A DNA stretch of 12,823 bases from CAZVLE01 sp964627855 (GTDB taxonomy: Bacteria > Bacillota > Dethiobacteria > DTU022), in the NCBI GenBank assembly GCA_964627855.1, contig CAZVLE010000075.1:1-12823 (forward strand). The letters run 5' to 3'. The position numbers were made by a program, and so were the translations under genes. This document shows, one piece after another, positions 7,213 to 12,823 of the stretch. The notes under the pieces were generated by a model. The model saw only the letters and a list, made by a program, of their open reading frames with translations. It was not told the origin of the DNA and searched no databases. Each line of letters starts with the position of its first letter. The first letter of the stretch is position 1.

Positions 7213-7644
7213 TCAATTATTTACTTTCGCAAATGCATCCTCATGGTTTTTTTGCTGCTTTTTCAGCTCATCTTCTAAGTGTTTCTTTTCATCCTCTAAA
7301 ACGGTATGCGCTTTCGCAGCTATCTCTTCACGTTCTTCCTGCTGTTTCTTTAACTCATCTTCCAATTTTTTCTTCTCATTCTCCAGTAGTTTTACGCGGT
7401 GCTGCAAATCTTTTTTGTGACCTCGTTCACCCTGGGAGTTCATATAATTTTGGATGCCGCGAAAGATTCCCAAAGAACCGATAAACAATGCTCCCGCAAC
7501 AGCAGAACCCAAAATCAGCATAAAGAGAGTGAGGCTAACCTGGCCGAACAGATAGTTCACTGTAACAACTTCAGTATTAATCAACGCTGCTACGGCAATA
7601 ACTAAACCAAGCAGTAGTGCCAGCATAAGAAATATAATTCTCAT
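7213..7644 (-). CDS. LapA-domain membrane protein with C-terminal coiled coil
   Basis: 143 residues from ATG 7644, with AAAGGAG 8 nt upstream. Residues 1-22 and ~37-62 are two membrane helices joined by NTEVVTVNYLFGQVSLTLFM, the typical hairpin of the LapA (DUF1049) family. Residues ~78-135 form a highly charged coiled coil with an internal repeat: LEDELKKQQEEREE is echoed by LEDELKKQQKNHED about 28 residues later. In Gram-negative bacteria LapA works with LapB in lipopolysaccharide assembly; that role is not expected in a Gram-positive cell, where members are uncharacterised envelope proteins, often with a helical tail. The gene leads the intact small-protein cluster and lies downstream of repeat copy B, likely its promoter/leader. 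A truncated paralogue lies at 5955-6086. Confidence 0.85.
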   Translation of the reverse strand: MRIIFLMLALLLGLVIAVAALINTEVVTVNYLFGQVSLTLFMLILGSAVAGALFIGSLGIFRGIQNYMNSQGERGHKKDLQHRVKLLENEKKKLEDELKKQQEEREEIAAKAHTVLEDEKKHLEDELKKQQKNHEDAFAKVNN

Positions 7645-7681
7645 TGTTGTCTCTCCTTTCTGAAAATCAGCGCTTCAAGCG

Positions 7682-7875
7682 CACTGTTTAATAATTTTTG
7701 ATTAAGATAGTCGGTTGCGCCTCTCACTGCGAGGTGCTTTTTAAGATAAGAGGCGCAACCCAGTCTCAGTAAAGAATAGTTAACCCGGCTCTTCTTTTTT
7801 ATCTTGCTCTTACATCGTATCCGGCATAGTGCTAAGATGTCTATTAGCAATATTCTCAATATAAAATCATCTTAT
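7682..7875. repeat. Long direct repeat, copy B
   Basis: 194 bp matching copy A (6097-6289). This copy begins 37 nt before the intact lapA start on the minus strand and ends 30 nt short of the hairpin that follows the LuxR gene. It contains a perfect 12-bp inverted repeat (annotated separately) and A/T-rich stretches. It fits a promoter plus structured leader for the lapA cluster. A mobile miniature element is less likely, because homology continues beyond the repeat into the lapA tail, and no target-site duplication is evident. Confidence 0.85.
7713..7760. promoter_or_regulatory. Structured dyad in the lapA leader
   Basis: GGTTGCGCCTCT (7713-7724) pairs perfectly with AGAGGCGCAACC (7749-7760). 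Inside it, GCGCCTC (7717-7723) can instead pair with GAGGTGC (7731-7737, one G-U pair), directly followed on the plus strand by five T. The two pairings exclude each other. Read on the minus strand, the outer stem would fold in the lapA leader RNA and has no U tract after it. It may be a leader RNA switch, a plus-strand terminator or a protein-binding site. Confidence 0.4.
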
Positions 7876-7905
7876 CTTATTGATTCTTGTGCACTTTATA
7901 ATGCG

Positions 7906-7935
7906 AGAAGCCCTATAGATTATAGGGCTTCTTTT
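7906..7935. terminator. Strong hairpin after the LuxR regulator gene
   Basis: AGAAGCCCTATA (7906-7917) and TATAGGGCTTCT (7921-7932) form a perfect 12-bp stem with a 3-nt GAT loop. It stands 37 nt past the stop of the PAS-LuxR gene, where the minus-strand operon should end. The T-rich tail (CTTTTGGTTT) is on the plus-strand side; reading minus, the stem is followed by CGCATTATAAAG. It may act in both directions, or mainly stop plus-strand transcripts. Confidence 0.6.
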
Positions 7936-7968
7936 GGTTTACCGGTTATTATTTTACTTATGTCTAAT

Positions 7969-9114
7969 TTAAATTAGCTTGATCAACTTAGCGAACTCTC
8001 TAATATCTTCCATAGTTAGTAAATTTAACTTATGCATCAAGTTTTCTTTATGTTTATCAGCGGTTTTGGGACTAAAATTTAAAGTTTCAGATATTATTTG
8101 CCGGCCATGACCCTTGGCCAGTAATTTGAAAACTTCTTTTTCTCTGGGGGTAAGCTTATTAAATGCTACCATACGCTTTATATAAGAAATATCCTCAAAG
8201 GTTATAAAAACCTGATATGGTTTATCGTTACCGGGCATAAACTGTGGTACTGCAGTAATTCTAAGCCACCTGTATCTGCCAGACTGCGATGAAAAAATAC
8301 CCATGACCACATTTTCAACAGTTTCACCGGTTCGTAAGGCTACCATGGCGGGATGGGTTTCTAACGGGAAGTCGGTTCTATCTTCATGGACAGTTAACCA
8401 CTTAAGATCTTTAGGTGTTCTTCCCTGCATTTGCTCGATGGGCGTATCAAGAATCCGTTCGGCTGCGGGATTAGCCGATATAATTTTACCGTCAGGCTCC
8501 TGATACAAAACCCCCTGTGACATAGTTTCATATAAACTGCGGTATTTTACTTCACTTTCCTGCAATTTCTGTTCTGACTTTTTTTGCGCTGTGATATCCA
8601 CTAAGGCAACCCGGCATTCCCGGTTATCCCCGGAAGCCATGGCCTCCATATGAACGTAGAGTTCTTTACCTCCTTCTATTTGCAGGACAACCTCAATGTT
8701 TTCCTGGGTTCGGTTTTGAAATACTTTTTTAAGAAACGCTGAAAAAGCAGGCCGGTATGAGTCAAGAATAAAATTATCTAAACGCTGATTTACAATCCGA
8801 CTGCGTTCCATAATGAGCATGCGAGTGCCTGTCAGATTAACACCCAGGATTATACCGTTTTGATTTAGTGTAAAATAACCAATAGGCGCAAAGTCATAGA
8901 GATCTGTGTATTTAATAAGAAATTTTTCCAGTTCTGAACGTGCTTGCTGCAGCTCTTCATTTTGCATCTCCAGCTCGATCTGGTGTATTTCAAGTTCCTG
9001 TATGAGGCGATACGCTTCTTCCGGAGTTACTGGTGTTGTTATATCTTGTTTGCTTTTCAGTAGTCGCTTCTCTGCCTGGCGGCGTAACTCTTCAGCCGAT
9101 CTGTCCTTGCTCAT
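7969..9114 (-). CDS. PAS-PAS-LuxR transcriptional regulator
   Basis: 381 residues from ATG 9114; GGAGG ends 7 nt upstream. Residues 1-65 are a charged, probably helical leader containing LEIHQIELEMQNEELQQA, common before PAS sensors. Residues ~65-178 are the first PAS domain (YDFAPIGYFTLNQNGIILGV, ending VALVDITAQKK). Residues ~185-315 are the second PAS with PAC end (ITFEDISYIKR). Residues ~318-381 are a LuxR/GerE helix-turn-helix: LTPREKEVFKLLAKGHG, then ISETLNFSPKTADKHKENLM. There are no membrane helices and no receiver or kinase domain, so it is a one-component cytoplasmic sensor-regulator; the PAS ligand (heme, flavin, small molecule or none) cannot be deduced. It lies 56 nt after the CheB-CheR fusion on the same strand. 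Operation as its output arm, and control of the adjacent lapA cluster, is inference from position. Confidence 0.88.
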   Translation of the reverse strand: MSKDRSAEELRRQAEKRLLKSKQDITTPVTPEEAYRLIQELEIHQIELEMQNEELQQARSELEKFLIKYTDLYDFAPIGYFTLNQNGIILGVNLTGTRMLIMERSRIVNQRLDNFILDSYRPAFSAFLKKVFQNRTQENIEVVLQIEGGKELYVHMEAMASGDNRECRVALVDITAQKKSEQKLQESEVKYRSLYETMSQGVLYQEPDGKIISANPAAERILDTPIEQMQGRTPKDLKWLTVHEDRTDFPLETHPAMVALRTGETVENVVMGIFSSQSGRYRWLRITAVPQFMPGNDKPYQVFITFEDISYIKRMVAFNKLTPREKEVFKLLAKGHGRQIISETLNFSPKTADKHKENLMHKLNLLTMEDIREFAKLIKLI

Positions 9115-9170
9115 GCCAACCCCTCCTTCCCTGTTTCATTATAGTTCTGAGTTATCCAGTTGCCTACTTT

Positions 9171-11849
9171 CTAATCAGCCCGGTGCAAACCAGATTTAAA
9201 TTTCTGCTCAGCTTTGTTCAGATCCAGGTTTTTTTTCACCATGCGTTTTTCCAAGTCAGCCTGGGTCTTTCTTAGTTTAGCTTCCAGGGTCTTGGAAGTT
9301 GTAATATCGATAAATGTGATTACCAAACCGTCAATTTTATCTTCAAGTGTGCGATATGGCATAATTTTCACCGTAAACCAGCGTCCCCCGGTGGCGGAAA
9401 CTGATTTCTCTTTGAAAGACAGCGTGCGTAGCACCTCCCGGGCATCTTCTGCCAGATCCTGATAATCCAGGTCTGAGACAATATCTGTAATTAATCGGCC
9501 CGTATCATCTGGAATCAATTTGATAATCTTAGCTGTTTTAGCAGTAAAACGCCTTACGCGGAGCGCATTATCCAGGAATAAAGTTGCAATATCAGTGCTT
9601 TCAAGTAAATTTTTCATATCGTTATTAATCTGAGACAGCTCATCTACTTTAGCTTGCAGTTCGTGATTGACCGTCTGCAGCTCCTCATTTAACGATTGCA
9701 TTTCTTCCTTGGAAGTAGTCAGTTCCTCGTTTGTTGACTGCAATTCTTCGTTGGTTGACTGCAGCTCTTCATTGGTGGAGCTAAGTTTTTCCTCAGATGC
9801 CTGCATCTCTTCGCGAGTATTCTTAAGCTCCTGCTGGGCTTGACGGAGTTCTTCTTTTAAAGTCGGCACTTGATCACTGTAGACAGCTTCATAACCCGTT
9901 TTATCCTTCAGCTTGTTTTTGCCAGGCTTAGCCAATTCTGTAAAGACGATCAACACCATCTGACACAATGGCTCCGGCTCATCAAGCGGCTGAACAATGA
10001 TATCTACTGCTTGTGTTTCTCCATTGGTCTTTACGACTGCGTTTTTAACGGTAGCGATTTCGTTTTTCTGAACAGCCTTCTGAAAAGCACTGTGCAGGGC
10101 ATAGCTGAGACCTTCACGGATCATGGCAAAGATATTCCAGTTGGCCTTGCCTGCTGCCGGTTCGAGAAATTTGCCTGTTCGTCCGCTGGTATAAAGAATA
10201 TCGCCTTTACTATTGACCAGTATCGATGCCGGTGCATAGCGCTTCAAAATCAATTGGTCTGCCAGCAATTGTAAATTATCCACAGGTTTCAAGGGTGGTG
10301 GAGGGAGGGTTGGAACACGGGATGTTGGAAATATAAGCGGATCAGCTTGTGCTGAAGAATCAAGCCGCCGGTAGATTCGGGATTTGCCTTTTAGCGGTTC
10401 AAAAAGGTTTGGGAAATTACCAGCAGTTTCAGCACTGCCTAATAATAAAAAGCCGCCGGGGTTTAAACTGTAGTGTAAAAGGGGTATAATTTTTCTTTGC
10501 AATTCCGGAGTCATGTAGATCAGCAGATTGCGGCAGCTGAGGATATCGAGCTTGGTAAAAGGTGGGTCCATGATGATATTTTGTTGGGCAAAAATCACCA
10601 TCTCCCGGATTGGTTTGACAACCTGAAAGCCATTTTCTACTTTGATAAAATATTTACTTAACCGCTCCGACGAAACATCAGCAGAGATGTTGGCCGGATA
10701 AGTAGCTTCGCGAGCCTTGTTGATCGCTTCCTGGCTTAAGTCGGTAGCAAAGATCTGAAGAGTTATATCCTGGATGGGATTTATTTGTCCCATCATCTCT
10801 TTGAAGATAATAGCTAAGGTATAAGCTTCTTCTCCGGTTGCGCACCCTGGCACCCAGGCTCGTAGAGACTGGTTTACATTGTTAGTCAGAAGCTTTAAAA
10901 TGGCCTCGCTTTTCAGCTCTTCCCATACTTCCGGGTCACGGAAAAAATTAGTTACTCCGATTAAAAGCTCTTTATATAACAGTTCAAGCTCCTGAGGGTT
11001 TTCCTGAAGGAAACGGACGTAAGTGGCCAATTTATCTAGCTGATGGATGCCCATACGGCGTTCCAGGCGCCGGTAGATGGTGGTTTTTTTATAAAGTGAA
11101 AAATCATGGCCTGTCTTAGACCGCAGCAGGATCATAACCTTTTCAAGCGAAGTTTGGGTTTTATCTGTAAGGATTGGCTCGTTGCTGTCGAAGGAAGGTT
11201 TATGCTGGAGATAAGCAAAGATTCTTGCCGGCAGTTCCTCTACCGGGGCAGTAACATCGGCCAGACCAGCCTCTATTGCACTATTGGGCATGCTGTCAAA
11301 TTTAGCTGAAGCCGGTTCCTGGACAAAACCGACTCCGCCTCTTTCCTTGATGGCAGCAAGACCCAATGTTCCATCGGTACCCATGCCTGAGAGGATTACT
11401 CCAACACTTCGCTCCTGCTGATCATCAGCCAGGGAGCGAAAGAAAAAGTCAATAGGCAGGCGCTGTCCGCGGGGCTCTGCCGGCTTAAAAAGGTGCAGTG
11501 TCCCGTGGAAGACAGACATATCTTTGTTTGGCGGAATGATATAAATATAATTTGGCTGGATAAGAGTGCGTTCCTTGACCTGCACGACCTGTAAGGTGGT
11601 GACCCGCTGAAGCAGCTCCACCATCATATCTTTGCGTGTTGGATCCAGGTGCTGAACAATAACAACAGCTATTTTGCTATCTTTCGGAATGTTCTTCAAA
11701 AATAGTTCCAATGCCTCCAGCCCGCCGGCAGAGGCACCGATGCCAATGATGGGAAAGGCTGCTTTTTTCATCTCTTCTTTTAGAGATTCTTGGGGCTCAT
11801 CGTTCAAGCAAAGCCCTGCATTCGGTTCAGCCTGTTTATTTTTAGGCAT
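9171..11849 (-). CDS. CheB-CheR-PAS fusion, chemotaxis-like methylation signalling protein
   Basis: 892 residues from ATG 11849, with GGAG 8 nt upstream. Residues ~32-215 are a CheB methylesterase domain with its triad: Ser40 (GASAGG), His67 (QHLDP), Asp159 (GMGTDG). Residues ~232-495 are a CheR methyltransferase: all-helical N-domain (FSLYKKTTIYRRLERRM), SAM-binding AWVPGCATGEEAY (331-343), FATDLS, and DILSCRNLLIYM. A PAS-like domain spans ~525-640. Residues ~662-742 form a coiled coil with the repeated EELQSTNEELQSTNEEL pattern typical of this fusion family. A second PAS spans ~743-850, and a short helical tail ends at HRAD. Unlike classical CheB there is no receiver domain, and unlike many relatives there is no histidine kinase at the end. 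Family members are thought to methylate and demethylate a signalling partner; none is visible in the window. The PAS-LuxR gene follows at 56 nt, so the two probably form an operon. Confidence 0.92.
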   Translation of the reverse strand: MPKNKQAEPNAGLCLNDEPQESLKEEMKKAAFPIIGIGASAGGLEALELFLKNIPKDSKIAVVIVQHLDPTRKDMMVELLQRVTTLQVVQVKERTLIQPNYIYIIPPNKDMSVFHGTLHLFKPAEPRGQRLPIDFFFRSLADDQQERSVGVILSGMGTDGTLGLAAIKERGGVGFVQEPASAKFDSMPNSAIEAGLADVTAPVEELPARIFAYLQHKPSFDSNEPILTDKTQTSLEKVMILLRSKTGHDFSLYKKTTIYRRLERRMGIHQLDKLATYVRFLQENPQELELLYKELLIGVTNFFRDPEVWEELKSEAILKLLTNNVNQSLRAWVPGCATGEEAYTLAIIFKEMMGQINPIQDITLQIFATDLSQEAINKAREATYPANISADVSSERLSKYFIKVENGFQVVKPIREMVIFAQQNIIMDPPFTKLDILSCRNLLIYMTPELQRKIIPLLHYSLNPGGFLLLGSAETAGNFPNLFEPLKGKSRIYRRLDSSAQADPLIFPTSRVPTLPPPPLKPVDNLQLLADQLILKRYAPASILVNSKGDILYTSGRTGKFLEPAAGKANWNIFAMIREGLSYALHSAFQKAVQKNEIATVKNAVVKTNGETQAVDIIVQPLDEPEPLCQMVLIVFTELAKPGKNKLKDKTGYEAVYSDQVPTLKEELRQAQQELKNTREEMQASEEKLSSTNEELQSTNEELQSTNEELTTSKEEMQSLNEELQTVNHELQAKVDELSQINNDMKNLLESTDIATLFLDNALRVRRFTAKTAKIIKLIPDDTGRLITDIVSDLDYQDLAEDAREVLRTLSFKEKSVSATGGRWFTVKIMPYRTLEDKIDGLVITFIDITTSKTLEAKLRKTQADLEKRMVKKNLDLNKAEQKFKSGLHRAD

Positions 11850-12085
11850 TCTTATCTCTCCATTTCACTTTATTTTTACTTATATATTTCTGCACAAATT
11901 ATCAGGCGTAAATACTTGACAGCTTTAGTATTTTTTCAATTAATAGACAACTAACCTTAATAGCATTTCGCTAAAAGCTGTTTGATCCCTGCTGAACCAA
12001 AGGGTAAAACCACTGTCCTATTGGCAAAACTATATCTTTTTAAAAAGATGAAATTTTTATAACGCCGCGTATACATATCTGAACC
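11850..12085. other. AT-rich upstream region of the signalling operon
   Basis: No reading frame is supported. On the minus strand a GATAAT element (complement of 11898-11903) about 50 nt before the CheB-CheR start could be a -10 box, but its -35 is poor. On the plus strand TTGACA (11916-11921) stands 17 nt before ATTAAT (11939-11944), a fair sigma-A-like match pointing toward the damaged region at the right edge. Neither is strong enough to call alone. Confidence 0.3.
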
Positions 12086-12295
12086 TCTTGTTTTCGCTAA
12101 CAGTGTTAACGCGAGAGATTCACTATGCCCCTCACAGAACCAGTCCGCCTTCTCCCTCTGCGGTTGTCAGCGGATTACCCTCTAGAGGAGCAACCTGGTT
12201 CTCCCAAGTTCCTGACAGTTCCCTTTGTTATCATGCCATGGTCTCAGGCCCCGGGGAGCAATACCGCACACGCCATCCCGTACAGCAAAATTCAC
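12086..12295 (-). mobile_element. Possible decayed retroelement (group II intron-like) sequence
   Basis: This stretch is visibly richer in G and C than its flanks and has no coherent gene. Read on the minus strand it carries the segment AACAAAGGGAACTGTCAGGA, then AACTTGGGAGAACCAGG, whose translation ITKGTVRNLGEPG resembles the conserved leader sequence I recall upstream of reverse transcriptase genes in bacterial group II introns. The frame is then broken by a stop, and no reverse transcriptase follows. The plus-strand frame across it (12088-12306) is an antisense shadow. The assignment rests on recollection only and needs a covariance-model search. Confidence 0.25.
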
Positions 12296-12296
12296 C

Positions 12297-12560
12297 CTAT
12301 TTCTGATCTTTTACAGCGATAGTAATGGTGCAAGTTTTGCTTTGCCCAACGAAAAGCGCAGATATTGGAATGAATCTATTATGTGATTGCGGTTTTGGTC
12401 CCCTTATTTCGGGTAATACACTCCAATCAGCCTGGACAGTAAATATGGAGACCTTGCTTATAGTATTCTGCGCATCCAAGTTGATAGTATAGGGAACCAG
12501 ATAAAATCTGATTTCATCGGTTTCTATCTCATCATTAGCGGGAGCATTAGTATTTCGCAA
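12297..12560 (-). CDS. Doubtful 87-residue hypothetical protein
   Basis: A frame with a TTG start at 12560 runs to a stop at 12297. Composition is reasonable for a protein (EIRFYLVPYTINLDAQ, then a TVQADWSVLP segment and a CTITIAVKDQK end) and suggests alternating beta strands. There is no ribosome site, no ATG, and the frame closes 14 codons upstream of the TTG. Its beginning lies within 10 bases of the damaged DUF2254 frame on the other strand. It may be the 3' end of a once longer gene cut at the same scar, or chance. I recognise no family. Confidence 0.3.
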   Translation of the reverse strand: MRNTNAPANDEIETDEIRFYLVPYTINLDAQNTISKVSIFTVQADWSVLPEIRGPKPQSHNRFIPISALFVGQSKTCTITIAVKDQK

Positions 12561-12568
12561 GCTCTGTA

Positions 12569-12823
12569 ATGATAATGTTTATACGGGCCGGCGGATCTGC
12601 TGTGGGTTGGCGGTCGGGGGCTGCCGTTCAGAAGGCTTTCTATATTGATAACTTCCGGACGATAAAACAGGATGCAGCCTTTGGTATCAGGCAAATTGTG
12701 GATATTGCCTTAAAAGCACCCTCCCCCGGTGTCGTTGAAACAACAACAGCCGTAATTTGCTTGGACCACCTCACTGTGATCATGGCGCGGTTGATCTCCC
12801 GGAAAATTCCATCACTTTACCGT
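12569..12823 (+). pseudogene. DUF2254-type membrane protein gene, 5'-truncated, runs off the window
   Basis: From ATG 12569 the frame stays open to the window end. After a short unmatched start it reads FYIDNFRTIKQDAAFGIRQI, then VDIALKAPSPGVVETTTAVICLDHL, which matches the best conserved block of the DUF2254 family (typically RTxxQDxxFGxRQxVDIAxxALSPGxNDPTTAxxCLD). In intact members that block lies far into a protein of about 400 residues, after the transmembrane helices. Here it starts about 30 codons after the first possible start, a stop codon lies 18 bases before that ATG, and no membrane helices precede it. The gene has therefore lost its 5' half. The NDP of the motif is changed to VET, which also fits decay. 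The family is of unknown function. Confidence 0.6.

Noticed and set aside
6993..7484. 163-codon plus-strand frame opposite lapA and the 55-residue gene
   Set aside because: It is antisense to a well-supported LapA-domain gene, has no ribosome site and unnatural composition.
7641..7859. 72-codon minus-strand frame across repeat copy B, ending at the lapA start
   Set aside because: It overlaps the non-coding repeat and leader hairpin, has no ribosome site or recognisable family, and the frame is not kept in copy A.
9668..9790. Short tandem-looking DNA repeats inside the CheB-CheR gene, briefly considered as a repeat array
   Set aside because: They encode the coiled-coil pattern EELQSTN of this protein family; spacing is in whole codons with no spacers, so not a CRISPR array.
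11916..11944. TTGACA-17-ATTAAT on the plus strand as a promoter
   Set aside because: The -35 is perfect but the -10 is poor, and only relic sequence lies downstream; kept only as a remark in the region entry.
12088..12306. Plus-strand frames of 65-72 codons over the GC-rich right-hand stretch
   Set aside because: Two overlapping frames with Pro/Ser-rich low-information products and no ribosome site; they look antisense to the possible intron-like relic.
1..12823. tRNA, rRNA and CRISPR arrays
   Set aside because: I saw no cloverleaf with a TTCNA arm, no rRNA-like conserved blocks and no regular short repeat-spacer pattern on either strand; a covariance search was not possible here.

Overview
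The window looks like chromosomal DNA of a Gram-positive, probably anaerobic member of the Bacillota (Clostridia or a related class). Supporting signs are strong GGAGG-type ribosome binding sites, GTG starts, a PrcB/Gmad2 lipoprotein of the type found in spore-formers, an LPATG sorting signal and a B12-type radical SAM protein. Species cannot be named from the sequence.

Left part (1-3631, plus strand): the end of an M23 cell-wall endopeptidase is followed by a 790-residue fusion of a STAS (anti-anti-sigma) domain, an unassigned middle region and a kinase-like domain with intact catalytic motifs. Next comes a secreted, probably lipid-anchored PrcB-C/Gmad2 protein. Facing them on the minus strand (3701-5473) is a B12-binding/radical SAM protein whose C-terminal ~110 residues read as a second, divergent STAS-like domain. 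Two different enzymes carrying STAS-type modules thus lie within 5 kb.

Middle part (5483-7875, minus strand): this is a nest of very small membrane proteins that standard gene finders can miss. A complete LapA-domain/coiled-coil gene (7213-7644) is followed by a 55-residue two-helix membrane protein and a 140-residue LPATG surface protein with its own terminator. Further on lies a second, broken copy of the unit. It has a nearly identical ~193-bp upstream element (6097-6289, against 7682-7875), a lapA remnant missing its membrane-spanning half (5955-6086), and 24- and 51-residue hydrophobic proteins. The arrangement points to a tandem duplication followed by decay.

Right part (7876-11849, minus strand): a two-gene signalling operon. 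It holds a CheB-CheR-PAS-coiled coil-PAS fusion with no receiver or kinase domain, then a PAS-PAS-LuxR regulator 56 nt downstream. No chemotaxis receptor or CheA is in view, so the module probably controls transcription rather than motility.

Right edge (11850-12823): no complete, well-supported gene. It contains a GC-rich stretch that may be a decayed retroelement (group II intron-like) sequence, a doubtful 87-codon reading frame and the interior of a DUF2254-type membrane protein gene lacking its 5' part. This looks like a scar of insertion and deletion.
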